Assembly: GCA_022803075.1 (NCBI GenBank)
Contig: JAFFTF010000005.1
Span: 103,199 to 167,198 of the forward strand
Direction: 5' to 3'
Length of the DNA stretch: 64,000 nucleotides
Origin: Micrococcales bacterium 31B
GTDB lineage: Bacteria > Actinomycetota > Actinomycetes > Actinomycetales > Dermabacteraceae
Numbering within the stretch: the stretch's first letter is position 1; the number at the start of each line of letters is the position of its first letter. Position numbers and translations under genes: made by a program. Below, piece by piece: positions 9,618 through 18,833 of this stretch. Under the pieces are notes generated by a model. That model was not told the DNA's origin. It saw only the letters and a list, made by a program, of their open reading frames with translations, and ran no database searches.

Positions 9618-11225
9618 ATGACCGAGTTTCACGTCTACGACACCACCCTGCGCGATGGCGCCCAGCAGGAGGGCCTGACGCTCTCCGTGAGTGACAAGCT
9701 CGAGATCGCCAAACTCCTCGACGAACTCGGCGTCGGCTTCATCGAGGGCGGCTGGCCCGGAGCCGTACCGAAAGACACCGAGTTCTTCGAGCGGGCCAAG
9801 GCCGAGCTGCCGCTGAAGCACGCCGTGCTCGCCGCCTTCGGCGCCACCCGCAAGGCAGGCGTTCCCGTGCTTGAGGACGCCCAGGTGCGGGCGTTGGCAG
9901 ATTCCGGTGCCCCGGTCGTGACCCTGGTCGCGAAGTCTGACGTGCGCCACGTCGAGCAGGCGCTCAAGACCACTCGCGAAGAGAATCTCGCGATGGTGCG
10001 CGATACCGTGAGCCACCTCGTGGGGTTGGGCCGTCGCGTTTTTCTCGACGCCGAGCACTTCTTCGACGGCTACGCCTTCGACGCCGAGTACACCACGCAG
10101 GTGGTGGCCGAGGGGTTCCGCGCCGGCGCCGAGGTCGTGATCCTTTGCGACACCAACGGCGGCATGTTGCCGTTCGACGTGTACGACGTGGTGAGCGAGA
10201 TCAAGGCCGCCCTCGAACCCGAGTTCGGCGAGCGCGTCAAACTCGGCATCCACGCGCACAATGACTCGGGCTGCGCCGTGGCGAACTCCATGGCGGCCGT
10301 GCAGGCCGGAGCCATGCAGGTGCAGGGCTGCGTCAACGGGTACGGCGAACGCACGGGCAACGCCGACCTGATCGCCGTGGTCGCAAACCTTGAAATCAAG
10401 AAGGGCATGCAGCTGCTGCCCGAGGGCGCGCTCGGTGAGGCCACCCGCATCGCCCACGCCATCAGCGAGATCACGAACATCACGCCCTTCGGCCGCCAGC
10501 CCTACGTCGGCGTGTCGGCGTTCGCCCACAAGGCGGGGCTGCATGCGAGCGCGATTCGCGTGGACCCCGACCTGTACCAGCACACCGACCCGCGGCGCGT
10601 GGGCAACGATATGCGCATGATCATCAGCGAAATGGCGGGGCGCGCGTCGATCGAGTTGAAGAGCCGCGAGCTGGGCTTCGAGCTGGGTGGCCAGGCCGAC
10701 GTGCTGGGTCGCATCACCGATCTCGTGAAAGAGAACGAGGCGCGCGGCTACACCTACGATGCGGCGGACGCCTCGTTCGAGCTGCTCGTGCGCGACGTGC
10801 TGGGCTCGCGCGAATCGTATTACTCGGTCGAATCGTGGCGAGTCATCAGCGAACATGGCGCGACCAGCGACCAGGACGAGTCGGAGGCCACCGTGAAGGT
10901 GTCGGCTCAGGGCCAGCGCGCGATTGCGACCGGTGAGGGCAACGGCCCCGTCAACGCCCTCGATCAGGGGTTGCGTCAGGCACTCGCCGCGACCTACCCC
11001 GACGTTTTCAAGTTCGAACTGATCGACTATGCCGTGCGCATCCTGGATTCGCAGCACGGCACGGACGCGACCATTCGCGTACTCATCGAAATGCAGCGTG
11101 AGGGTCAGATCTGGCGCACGGTCGGTGTCGGCACCAACATTCTCGAGGCCTCGTGGGAGGCCCTGAACGAGGCCATTGAGTATGGGTTGGGTAAATTTTC
11201 GGGCTCAAGCTTCGCTGTGGTCTGA
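9618..11225 (+). CDS. cimA: (R)-citramalate synthase
   Basis: Condenses pyruvate and acetyl-CoA to citramalate, a threonine-independent entry to isoleucine (via 2-oxobutyrate). The HMG-CoA-lyase-like TIM barrel opens with DTTLRDGAQQEG, which carries the catalytic Arg and metal Asp. It continues through LGIHAHNDSGCAVAN with the metal His pair and GYGERTGNAD. The C-terminal LeuA dimer/regulatory domain (about residues 390-530) includes KFELIDYAVRI. The YDTTLRDG start and length of 535 match the CimA form rather than 2-isopropylmalate synthase LeuA. GGGAA precedes ATG 9618. It pairs naturally with leuB and ilvE. Confidence 0.93.
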   Translation: MTEFHVYDTTLRDGAQQEGLTLSVSDKLEIAKLLDELGVGFIEGGWPGAVPKDTEFFERAKAELPLKHAVLAAFGATRKAGVPVLEDAQVRALADSGAPVVTLVAKSDVRHVEQALKTTREENLAMVRDTVSHLVGLGRRVFLDAEHFFDGYAFDAEYTTQVVAEGFRAGAEVVILCDTNGGMLPFDVYDVVSEIKAALEPEFGERVKLGIHAHNDSGCAVANSMAAVQAGAMQVQGCVNGYGERTGNADLIAVVANLEIKKGMQLLPEGALGEATRIAHAISEITNITPFGRQPYVGVSAFAHKAGLHASAIRVDPDLYQHTDPRRVGNDMRMIISEMAGRASIELKSRELGFELGGQADVLGRITDLVKENEARGYTYDAADASFELLVRDVLGSRESYYSVESWRVISEHGATSDQDESEATVKVSAQGQRAIATGEGNGPVNALDQGLRQALAATYPDVFKFELIDYAVRILDSQHGTDATIRVLIEMQREGQIWRTVGVGTNILEASWEALNEAIEYGLGKFSGSSFAVV

Positions 11226-11447
11226 CGATATATTCAAGGTTTTTTCATATGGTCTAGGCCCGGTGACGGCACGGGTATAGCCTGAAAGCCCCTAGAGTGC
11301 GGCGGGTTCCGCGCGTCGGCGGGTGCCGTCCGAAATGTACTCAATGCTTCGTGACATTTAGCCCCGCACGCGTAGAGCCCGCCGCTGAACTGTGTGGCGA
11401 CGGTTTTTAGACCCGCAACCCGTCCGAGCCGCTACCCGTCCGAGCCG
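11226..11447. other. Structured gap between two convergent genes
   Basis: This 222-base gap has nested inverted repeats. The outer arms are GCGGCGGG (11299-11306) and CCCGCCGC (11378-11385). The inner arms are AAATGT (11333-11338) and ACATTT (11354-11359). A short G/C stem followed by GGTTTTTAG near 11385-11410 could end cimA transcription. It may be only a terminator region, or it may hold a small RNA. No coding frame with a credible start is seen. Confidence 0.35.
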
Positions 11448-11460
11448 CTACCCGTCCGAG
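11418..11460. repeat. 16-bp tandem repeat over a stop codon
   Basis: The unit ACCCGTCCGAGCCGCT is present about 2.7 times without mismatch. It spans the stop codon of the minus-strand binding-protein gene. A 16-base unit changes the reading frame with each copy. Confidence 0.85.
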
Positions 11461-12503
11461 GTAGATTCCGGATTCGCCGCAAGGGCCACGTAATCCAGGG
11501 CGGGTGCCGCCTCCGCGATCGACGGCTCAAAGAATCCACTCAGCGCGGCATCGAGGCTCGCGCCTTCTGTGATGATGCCCGCGCGCACCATGATGCCGCC
11601 CACGGCCTGCAGTCGTTCGAGGTGAGCCTCGCCGGGCACGCGATCGACGAACGTGTTGCTGTCGTTGAGCACGTCGCGCACGACGACGTTCGACTGCTGC
11701 ATGTCGATCGTGAGCTTGTCATAGGCGCGCCCGGTGTTGAGGAACGCCCAGCGGCGAGCGTCCTGATACGCATTGACGGCGGCCTGCACCTCGGCCCGCC
11801 GCGTCGCGAGCACGTCCTCGTGGGTAACCAGAAAACAGTGCGTGGTCCACAGCGGGTCGCGGTGCATCACGGGCAACTCGTGCTGCACCTGCGCCAGGGA
11901 GGTAGAAAAGCCCACCCAGGCCGCCGCGCGTCCGTCACGCAGGGCCGCCAGGCCCAAATCGTGCGCGAGGTAGAGGGGGTCGATGTCGTCGATCCCGAGG
12001 CCCGCGCTGTCGAGCAGGCGCAGCAGATAGTAGAACGCCTCGGAGTTGGCGGTCACGGCAACGCTCTGCCCGCGCAGCTGCGCGGGCGTGGTGAGCTTCG
12101 ACCCTTTGCGGGTCACGAGACCGCACCAGTTGGGTTCGGACGCCACGGCCACAGCTTTCAGCGCCGCCCCCCTGCTGCGGGCCTCGAGAATGGTCGAGCC
12201 CGACGAGGTCGCCAGCAGATAGCGGCCCGATGAGGCCGCCTCGATGGCGTCGCTCTCATACCCGCTCGGGAAGTAATCGAGGTCGAGCGCCGGGTTGGTA
12301 TCGAGCATGCGCGCTTCGAGGAACCCGCGGTCGCGCACCAGGTACGTGAGCGGGCTGTAGCCGACGTAGTCGACGAGCATGCGGTCCACGGAGCCGTCCA
12401 CGACGCTCGCGGCGCGCTCCATCTCACCCGAGCACGCGGCCAGCAGCCCCGTGGCCCCGGCGAGGGCGACGGCCCCAAAATGGCGGCGCGTGAATCTGCT
12501 CAT
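11448..12503 (-). CDS. NMT1/SsuA-like ABC substrate-binding lipoprotein
   Basis: The 351-residue protein has an N-terminal Tat-like leader (SRFTRRHFGAVALAG) ending in the lipobox L-A-A-C, Cys near residue 24, so it is an exported lipoprotein. The body resembles periplasmic proteins for thiamine precursors, sulfonates or nitrate: an early YSPLTYLVRDRGFLEAR segment, a repeated-site scan region, and RGQSVAVTANSEAFYYL. ATG 12503 is chosen for its GAGGGA site five bases upstream; an in-frame ATG at 12545 lacks one. No ATPase or permease is adjacent, so it is an orphan here. The ligand is unknown. Confidence 0.8.
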   Translation of the reverse strand: MSRFTRRHFGAVALAGATGLLAACSGEMERAASVVDGSVDRMLVDYVGYSPLTYLVRDRGFLEARMLDTNPALDLDYFPSGYESDAIEAASSGRYLLATSSGSTILEARSRGAALKAVAVASEPNWCGLVTRKGSKLTTPAQLRGQSVAVTANSEAFYYLLRLLDSAGLGIDDIDPLYLAHDLGLAALRDGRAAAWVGFSTSLAQVQHELPVMHRDPLWTTHCFLVTHEDVLATRRAEVQAAVNAYQDARRWAFLNTGRAYDKLTIDMQQSNVVVRDVLNDSNTFVDRVPGEAHLERLQAVGGIMVRAGIITEGASLDAALSGFFEPSIAEAAPALDYVALAANPESTSDG

Positions 12504-12653
12504 GAACTCCCTCATCTCTCGGCGCCACCTGCGCGCACGCCCCACCTTACCGAATTCGCGGGATGCGCTCCCGTCCAGCGGGCGCGTGTTGCCGACGGCT
12601 GATTCCTAAGAAAATCTGCACGTATCGGAAGGCCGCTCAAATAGACTCGCCCC

Positions 12654-13751
12654 ATGTCGAATCACACTGTTAAGGGCGTCATTGCGCGTTCAGTCCATGC
12701 CCCCGTAGAGCTCGTAGATATTATCGTTCCCGAACCCGGCAGCCACGATGTGATCGTGGACATCAAGGCGTGTGGTGTGTGCCATACCGACCTGCATTAC
12801 CGCGACGGCGGCATCAACGATGAGTTCCCGTTCCTGCTCGGTCACGAGGCGGCCGGCGTTGTCTCCGAGGTGGGCGATTCCGTCACGCACGTCGCCGTGG
12901 GCGACTACGTCATCTTGAACTGGCGCGCCGTCTGCGGATCGTGCCGCGCGTGCAAGAAGGGCAAGCCGCAATACTGCTTCGCGACGCACAACGCGAGCAA
13001 GAAGATGACCCTTGCGGATGGCACGGAACTCTCGCCCGCGCTGGGCATCGGCGCCTTCATCGAAAAGACCATCGTGCACGAGGGCCAGTGCACCAAGGTC
13101 AGCACGGACGCCGACCCCGCAGTAGCCGGTCTGCTCGGCTGCGGTGTCATGGCCGGCCTCGGCGCCGCGATCAACACGGGTGAGGCCGCGCGCGGCGAGT
13201 CCGTCGCGGTGATCGGTTGCGGCGGCGTGGGAACGGCCGCCATCGCGGGTGCGGTGCTCGCGGGTGCAACCACCGTGATCGCGCTCGATCTCGACGACCG
13301 CAAGCTCGCGTTTGCTCAAGAACTCGGCGCGACCCACACCATTAACACGAAGGGCCTCGACGAGGCCGCCGTCATCAAGGCCGTGCAAGACCTCACCGGG
13401 GGCCACGGCGCCGACCTCGTGATTGACGCGGTGGGTCGACCCGAGACGTACCGTCAGGCCTTCAACGCGCGCGACCTCGCGGGTCGTGTGGTGCTCGTGG
13501 GGGTGCCGACCCCGGAGATGAAGCTAGAGCTGCCGCTGCTCGACGTGTTCGGCCGCGGTGGCTCGCTGAAGTCGTCGTGGTACGGCGACTGCCTGCCAGA
13601 GCGCGATTTTCCGTACCTCATCGACCTGTTCTTGCAGGGTCGTCTGCCGCTCGACAAGTTCGTCTCGGAGCGCATCGGCGTCGACGCGGTGGAGCAGGCG
13701 TTTGAGACCATGAAGCAGGGCACGGTGCTGCGCAGCGTGGTGGTGTTCTGA
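12654..13751 (+). CDS. mscR: S-(hydroxymethyl)mycothiol dehydrogenase
   Basis: A zinc alcohol dehydrogenase that oxidises the formaldehyde-mycothiol adduct with NAD in the cytosol. The catalytic zinc motif is [13 protein letters not shown], followed by [10 protein letters not shown]. The structural zinc loop has four Cys (C-G-S-C-R-A-C, then Q-Y-C). The Rossmann motif is [10 protein letters not shown]. The start [19 protein letters not shown] and the immediate MBL-fold partner are characteristic of the mycothiol enzyme, which implies a mycothiol-producing actinomycete. No ribosome site precedes the ATG. TAGACT about six bases upstream suggests a leaderless message. Confidence 0.93.
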   Translation: MSNHTVKGVIARSVHAPVELVDIIVPEPGSHDVIVDIKACGVCHTDLHYRDGGINDEFPFLLGHEAAGVVSEVGDSVTHVAVGDYVILNWRAVCGSCRACKKGKPQYCFATHNASKKMTLADGTELSPALGIGAFIEKTIVHEGQCTKVSTDADPAVAGLLGCGVMAGLGAAINTGEAARGESVAVIGCGGVGTAAIAGAVLAGATTVIALDLDDRKLAFAQELGATHTINTKGLDEAAVIKAVQDLTGGHGADLVIDAVGRPETYRQAFNARDLAGRVVLVGVPTPEMKLELPLLDVFGRGGSLKSSWYGDCLPERDFPYLIDLFLQGRLPLDKFVSERIGVDAVEQAFETMKQGTVLRSVVVF

Positions 13752-14374
13752 TGGTGCGCATCGACCACGCCGTCACGAGCGGCACGTTCTCGCTCGACGG
13801 CCAGACCTTCGACGTCGACAACAACGTGTGGGTGATCGGCAACGACGAAAAATGCGTCGTGATCGACGCGCCCCACGATGTCGAGGCCATCGCGACGGTC
13901 GTGGGGGAGCGCGAGTGCATGGCTATCCTGTGCAGCCACGGCCACGATGATCACGTGCGGTTCGCGCCGCAGCTTGCCGAGCGGCTCGAGGCACCCATCT
14001 TGCTGCACGAAGACGAACTGCCCGTGTGGCGCCTCACGCACCCCGACCTCGACCCCGACGACTTCTTGGAGGACGGCGACATCTACTCGTTCGACGACGT
14101 CTCGATCGAGGTCATGCACACTCCGGGCCATGCGCCGGGCGCCGTGTGTTTCTATGTCGAAGACCTCGGCACCGTGTTCACGGGCGACACGCTGTTTCAC
14201 GGCGGTCCCGGCGCGACGGGCCGTTCCTTCAGCGATTACGACACCATCGTCGAGTCCATTCGCTCGGTGCTGTTCGAACTGCCCGATGACACCGTGGTGA
14301 ACACGGGCCACGGAGAGTCGACCACCATTGGGGCCGAACGGGAGGGTTCGGCCAGCTGGACCAAACCCGAATAG
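13751..14374 (+). CDS. MBL-fold hydrolase paired with the mycothiol dehydrogenase
   Basis: The 207-residue metallo-beta-lactamase-fold protein has the metal motif S-H-G-H-D-D-H near residue 60, a later His in HTPGHAPG, and an Asp in FTGDTLFHGG, so the dinuclear site is complete. Its start overlaps the mscR stop (TGATG), so translation is coupled. Homologues in this position are thought to split S-formylmycothiol or related thioesters, by analogy with glyoxalase II. That role is inferred from position. Confidence 0.88.
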   Translation: MVRIDHAVTSGTFSLDGQTFDVDNNVWVIGNDEKCVVIDAPHDVEAIATVVGERECMAILCSHGHDDHVRFAPQLAERLEAPILLHEDELPVWRLTHPDLDPDDFLEDGDIYSFDDVSIEVMHTPGHAPGAVCFYVEDLGTVFTGDTLFHGGPGATGRSFSDYDTIVESIRSVLFELPDDTVVNTGHGESTTIGAEREGSASWTKPE

Positions 14375-14380
14375 GAGGGC

Positions 14381-14414
14381 CGGCGGCGTCCGGAATATCA
14401 GCCCGACGCCGCCG
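14381..14414. terminator. Bidirectional terminator hairpin
   Basis: Perfect 10-bp arms (CGGCGGCGTC and GACGCCGCCG) with a 14-base loop lie between two convergent genes and can serve both. Confidence 0.7.
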
Positions 14415-14422
14415 CTCGCGGG

Positions 14423-15565
14423 TCAGCGGGGGTTCGGCGTGTTGGCCGCCATTTCGTGCTGCAGGGCGTCGACCACGCAGGTCAACGTGCCGCGGTGGGC
14501 ATCGAGCACGCGCAGCTGGCGCTCGTAGGAGGCCCCGTGGGCCAGAATCAGGCCCACGTCGGCCAGTTCGTCCGCGCAGCCCAGCCGCTCGGCCACGGGC
14601 TTTAGCCGCTCGATCAGATCGGCCGTGTCGTCGGTGACGAGGCGTTCGTTGCCCTCGGCATCCAAGATGATGATGGCCTCCATGCCGTAGCGGGCCGTGC
14701 GCCACTTGTTCTCTTGAACGTGCCACTGCTGAATGCGGGGCAGGGTTTCGCCGGCGTCGAGGCGCGTGACCATGTCATCGACGAGGCACTGCACGAGCGC
14801 CGCCAGGGCAAGCACCTCGCGGAGCGTGGGCAGGCCGTCGCAGACGCGCACCTCAATGGTGCCGTTGCTCGGCGAGGGGCGGATGTCCCAGCGAATCTCG
14901 TTGATAACGTCGATGACGCCGGTCTTCATCATGTCGGCGACGTACGACTCGTACTGGTGCCACTCGTCGAACTGGTAGGGGAGGCCCGCGGTCGGCAGCT
15001 GCTGAAACAGCAGGGCGCGATTCGAGGCGTAGCCCGTGCGCTCGCCCATCCACAGGGGGCTCGACGCGCTGAGGGCCTGCAGGTGCGGCAGGTAGTGCAG
15101 CAGGGCATTGATGATGGGCCACACGTGCTCGCGGCGCTCGACCCCCACGTGGTAGTGCACGCCGTAGATCTGCATTTGCCGACCCCACCACTGGGTGCGG
15201 TCGATCAGGGTGGAGTAGCGCTGCTTGTCGGTGACCTTTTGGTCCATCCAGCGGCTGAAGGGGTGGGTGCCCGAGCTAATCAGGTCGACGCGCAGGGGGT
15301 CGGCCACGGCGCGCAGTTCGTCGAACGAGGCCGTGATGTCGCGGCCCGCCTCGGCGACGGAGTCGCAGATGCCCGTGATGATTTCGACCGTGTTCAGCAA
15401 GAGCTCTTGCACGATTTTGGGGTGGGCGTTACCGGCCGACGGCTGCACGGCATCGAGAATGGTTTGCGCGCACTGCCGCAGTTCGCCGCTGTCGCGGTCG
15501 ATCAGCAGCAGTTCCCACTCGATGCCGAGCGTGGAGCGGCGTGATGTTGCAAAGGGAATGCCCAT
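14423..15565 (-). CDS. YbdK-type carboxylate-amine ligase (glutamate-cysteine ligase 2 family)
   Basis: About 380 residues of the GCS2 family. It starts with TLGIEWELLLID, the metal and ATP-binding Glu strand, and includes a YGVHYHVGV active-site strand and an IEVRVCDGLPTLRE segment. Family members make weak gamma-glutamyl-cysteine ligases. In a mycothiol producer the physiological product is uncertain. ATG 15565 is favoured over 15583, because GGGG lies just before it and the N-terminus then matches homologues. It converges with the MBL gene over a shared terminator. Confidence 0.85.
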   Translation of the reverse strand: MGIPFATSRRSTLGIEWELLLIDRDSGELRQCAQTILDAVQPSAGNAHPKIVQELLLNTVEIITGICDSVAEAGRDITASFDELRAVADPLRVDLISSGTHPFSRWMDQKVTDKQRYSTLIDRTQWWGRQMQIYGVHYHVGVERREHVWPIINALLHYLPHLQALSASSPLWMGERTGYASNRALLFQQLPTAGLPYQFDEWHQYESYVADMMKTGVIDVINEIRWDIRPSPSNGTIEVRVCDGLPTLREVLALAALVQCLVDDMVTRLDAGETLPRIQQWHVQENKWRTARYGMEAIIILDAEGNERLVTDDTADLIERLKPVAERLGCADELADVGLILAHGASYERQLRVLDAHRGTLTCVVDALQHEMAANTPNPR

Positions 15566-15703
15566 GGCCCCATTGTCACGCATTTTGCGCGCGGGCTGGC
15601 GTCTGGGGTTCGCTAGTGGTCACCGTGTTTTTCGGCACGGACGCCGCGCGGCCCGCAGCGCGATTCACACAAAAACCTGGGTGGCCCGGGGGAGACTGGG
15701 GGC

Positions 15704-17035
15704 ATGGCAGACGAACTGGACATGTATGAGTGGGGCGAGCGCTATCTCGCGGTGATTTTGGACGGCTCGTGGGTGCATCGCGAGGTCGAATCGCTGTGGC
15801 TGGACGACGTCGCCGACACCACGCGCCGCATTTCTTTGGACGCCACGGTGCCCCAGTTGCCAGCCTGGCCCCCGCGCCCGCCCTCACCCCTACCTCCGCT
15901 GGAGGCGGATGACGAGACGGTTGAGGGCGCGCGGCAGATCGCGCTGCCCCTGCGCTGGATGCCCAAGGGAATGCTGCGCCGGTTTACGGTGTCGGTCGAT
16001 GGAGATTCCGTCTCTTTGCTGACCAGCGTCGAGAACGCACAGATCGCGTGCAGCATGCTGAACTACGTGATCGACTGGTTTGACGTGTCAGAACAGCACG
16101 GCGATAGCCTGCGTGAACTTGCCAAACAGGCGGTGACGTGGGATCCGTTCGCGCAGTCGAAGTCGCGCGAAGACACCATGAAATTGCTCTTGCAGCGCTT
16201 CGACGCGCTCACGAATGGAGTGGCCCCGGGAGACTCCACCGCCTACTGGGTGGCGTTGTTGCGCCACCTCATGATGGTGTTCTTCGACAACTTCATGATG
16301 TTCGTCGTGGTGCCCGCCGAGACGTGCGGTTCGCGGCGCGTCGTGAAGTTTGCGCACGAGTACGCCAACGACGTGTATCGGCCGTCCCTGCTGGGCGACT
16401 ACAGCATTAAGTATCCGGCGCACGTGGCGTGGCCCGCGGGCAGCTATCACCTGGAGATCAACCTGCCCTCGGGGGCCGAGGCGCAGTCGGTCAAACGCCC
16501 CATCGTGCAGTCCAGCGACGGCGACGACGGGGCAGTGCGCGCCTCGACCTCGTCGAATATCGCGCACATCATGGTGCCGCAGGCACACGTTGGCCTCCAC
16601 ACCGAACTGCAAGTTGAGGTGGTGGTGACCCCGCATAAGCAGGGTCTGCGTTCGTTTGCGCTGTGGGTCGCGTGTGGGTTTGCCGCGATGGTGACCGGCG
16701 TGAACCTCCTGCGGTATGCCGATGCCTGGGTGGGGCCCGTGGTGATTCCCAGCCCCAGCGTGTCGCTGCTGCTGGTGTGGCCGGCCGTCATGTTGTCGTG
16801 GCTGGCTCGCGACAAAGAGAACAATATTCTGGCCGAGTTGCGCAGGCCGCACCGCTTCGTGCTGCTGTGTGCTTCGGCGTTAATCTTCGTCGTGGCCGCT
16901 ATCGCGGCGATCCCGACTGCCGCGACATTGTGGAACGTCACCTGGTACGTGGTCAATTTTCTCAGCTTGGTGTTGTGCGCATTCGCCATAGTGATTCACC
17001 GCAACATTCGCAAGCGGGAAGGGGTAAAATCGTGA
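15704..17035 (+). CDS. Membrane protein of unknown function
   Basis: I do not recognise this 443-residue protein. The first 300 residues are soluble: a proline-rich stretch near residues 45-65 and mixed alpha/beta sequence with no obvious catalytic motif. The last 130 residues contain about four hydrophobic segments (around 310-330, 345-368, 390-415 and 420-438) and a short basic tail. It is therefore probably anchored at the C-terminal end with a large domain on one side. A GGGGG-type site precedes the ATG. A small gene follows closely and probably shares the transcript. Confidence 0.7.
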   Translation: MADELDMYEWGERYLAVILDGSWVHREVESLWLDDVADTTRRISLDATVPQLPAWPPRPPSPLPPLEADDETVEGARQIALPLRWMPKGMLRRFTVSVDGDSVSLLTSVENAQIACSMLNYVIDWFDVSEQHGDSLRELAKQAVTWDPFAQSKSREDTMKLLLQRFDALTNGVAPGDSTAYWVALLRHLMMVFFDNFMMFVVVPAETCGSRRVVKFAHEYANDVYRPSLLGDYSIKYPAHVAWPAGSYHLEINLPSGAEAQSVKRPIVQSSDGDDGAVRASTSSNIAHIMVPQAHVGLHTELQVEVVVTPHKQGLRSFALWVACGFAAMVTGVNLLRYADAWVGPVVIPSPSVSLLLVWPAVMLSWLARDKENNILAELRRPHRFVLLCASALIFVVAAIAAIPTAATLWNVTWYVVNFLSLVLCAFAIVIHRNIRKREGVKS

Positions 17036-17082
17036 GCAGCACAGAGATTTTCGGCACGCCAATAGAGTGGAGAGGTGTCGGC

Positions 17083-17280
17083 ATGAGCGAGAAAAAGAAG
17101 CCACGTCGGGGCGTCATCAGCATACCTGCGGCGGGTGCCTCGTTGGCTACCTCCGAGGAGATCACCGTGAAGGTGGGCGGCGAGACCCGCACGGTACGTC
17201 TCAATCTGCGCGAGATGGCGCAGCGCGTATACGAACAGAAGCGAGTTCGTGATGGGGCGCGCAGTCTGCGCACCTCGTAG
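17083..17280 (+). CDS. Small protein of unknown function
   Basis: A basic 65-residue protein (MSEKKKPRRGV start). A central ITVKVGGETRTVRLNL segment looks like a beta-hairpin, followed by a charged helix. No membrane segment or known motif is seen. ATG 17083 has an ideal GGAGAGG site seven bases upstream. An in-frame GTG at 17032 overlapping the previous stop is an alternative. It lies directly downstream of the unknown membrane protein, so the two may act together. It ends 80 bases before rnpB. Confidence 0.6.
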   Translation: MSEKKKPRRGVISIPAAGASLATSEEITVKVGGETRTVRLNLREMAQRVYEQKRVRDGARSLRTS

Positions 17281-17359
17281 CGAGGTCACCACGAATCTGA
17301 AACCCGCACGCGACCGGTGTCGTCGCGTCGACGTTGCGAGCGCGGGTCCGCTACAGTTA

Positions 17360-17736
17360 GTCGCGGATCAGTCGCGAGGGCAGTCGCGGCACGCTGGTCG
17401 TGTCGAGGAAAGTCCGGGCTTCGCAGAACAGGGTGGTGGGTAACGCCCACCCGGGGTGACCCGCGGGACAGTGCCACAGAAAACAGACCGCCGCGCTTGC
17501 GCGGTAAGGGTGAAACGGTGGTGTAAGAGACCACCAGCGGCCTGGGTGACCAGGTTGGCTCGGTAAACCCCACCCGAAGCAAGGCCACGCAGCGTGCGCA
17601 TGAGGGTTGTTCGCCCGAGCACGCGGGTAGGCTGCTAGAGGGCGTCGGCAACGGCGTTCGTAGAGGGATGGCTGCCGCGCCGCAGCGAGTAATTGCGCGG
17701 CGTACAGAACCCGGCTTATTCGCGACTGGTCCGCTA
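17360..17736 (+). ncRNA. rnpB: RNase P RNA, type A
   Basis: The catalytic RNA that trims tRNA 5' leaders. The universal core is present: GAGGAAAGTCCGGGC (from 17405), the GGTGAAACGGTG region, GGTAAACCCCACC, AGAGGGATGGCTGCC, and ACAGAACCCGGCTTA near the 3' end. The closing helix P1 pairs 17362-17376 with 17720-17734 with one G-U type mismatch, which fixes both ends within a few bases. The length of about 375 is normal for actinobacteria. The open frames inside it are not genes. Confidence 0.97.
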
Positions 17737-17864
17737 CCTTATGAAGGGTCTAGCCCGCGGTCGCGTCGCGCCGAGCACCCTCGCCACCTGCATCGCGTCG
17801 AGGCCAAAAAGGTGTGTCATATGGCGTATCGCGGACGGTCGTCGGCAATCCAGCCTGTCTAGTA

Positions 17865-17877
17865 TGTATGCGATACA
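17865..17877. promoter_or_regulatory. Inverted repeat before the first TetR-like gene
   Basis: TGTAT-GCG-ATACA has perfect 5-base arms and lies 38 bases before the ATG at 17916. The position suits autorepression by one of the two TetR-like proteins that follow. Confidence 0.45.
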
Positions 17878-17915
17878 GTGCAACGATGGCAAGATTGCCG
17901 CGAAGGTTGAGGGTC

Positions 17916-18833
17916 ATGGCGAAAGACGTTGATCCCTTTGGCCGTAAGGTTCGGCTGGGTCGTCTCGGCGATGAGGAGACCACCCGGCGGATGCTTAAGG
18001 TCGGGGTCGAACGCGTTCGAAGCGAAGGCGTGCGTTACAGTTTCGACCGACTCAATTTCGAGGCCCTGATCGCCGAAGCGCAGGTGTCGCGCAGTGCCGT
18101 CTATCGCAAGTGGCCCACGCGAAACCACTTTTACGCCGACCTACTGCGCGACCTGTCGCAGCAGGAACACAAGTCGACCGCCGCGTTTGAAAACTCCTCC
18201 CATGCCTATGTGGGTGAGCTCTTCTTGGCGCGCGGCGCCGATCTCGCGACTCCCGCGGGTCGGCGCGGGCTCCTGGTTGAAATCGGTCGGCTGGGGGCTC
18301 AGCACGAACTCGAGTTGCTGTTTGGTTCGAGCACCCTCACCGTCTTCGAAGTTCTCGGCGCCACCCTGCAGGGCTTGCCCGAACGCGCTCAACTACGGGT
18401 CGACCTCGAGAGCCAGCTCGCGAGCATCGAGTCACGGTTCGTGGAACGCATGAGCATTTTTTACCGCGCGATGCTGTCCTCCACGGGGTGGCAGATTCGA
18501 GCGGACATCCCCGAGATTGAGGTCCATCACCTCGTAGACATTGGTGTCGCCGCAGTCGCCGGCTTTGGCCTTAGCAGCGTGCTGCACCACCACCAGGCCG
18601 ACGCGTCGTTTACCGGTGACCCCTTCGTGACCGGCCACGACGCGAATTGGAGCCACGCGAGCGTCCACTATCTGGGGGCCATATTGAGCCTGCTGGAGCC
18701 TAACCCGCAACACGACCACGACTGGTCGCCGGAGTTTATCGAGGCTCACCTGGCCGCGTTCCGAGAGTTTTTCGACGCGGCGGTACGAGCGAACGTGATT
18801 CCCAGCGAGGAGGGCGAGCCACATGCCGAATAA
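17916..18833 (+). CDS. TetR-like transcriptional regulator (first of a tandem pair)
   Basis: A 305-residue protein, longer than most TetR proteins (about 200). The N-terminal helix-turn-helix covers about residues 15-65: a charged helix, then FEALIAEAQVSRSAVYRKWP, the classical TetR recognition helix. The rest is a helical ligand or dimer domain without clear motifs. ATG 17916 has GAAGG at a fair distance; earlier in-frame starts (17814, 17886) lack a site. It overlaps the next, similar regulator by 11 bases. Targets are unknown. The secreted repeat-protein remnants downstream are the nearest candidates. Confidence 0.8.
   Translation: MAKDVDPFGRKVRLGRLGDEETTRRMLKVGVERVRSEGVRYSFDRLNFEALIAEAQVSRSAVYRKWPTRNHFYADLLRDLSQQEHKSTAAFENSSHAYVGELFLARGADLATPAGRRGLLVEIGRLGAQHELELLFGSSTLTVFEVLGATLQGLPERAQLRVDLESQLASIESRFVERMSIFYRAMLSSTGWQIRADIPEIEVHHLVDIGVAAVAGFGLSSVLHHHQADASFTGDPFVTGHDANWSHASVHYLGAILSLLEPNPQHDHDWSPEFIEAHLAAFREFFDAAVRANVIPSEEGEPHAE

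Noticed and set aside
9525..11057. Long minus-strand frame opposite cimA
   Set aside because: Same kind of high-GC shadow; the plus strand has all family motifs.
17286..17651. Open frames inside the RNase P RNA
   Set aside because: The universal RNA core and closing helix explain the sequence; frames have no coding character.
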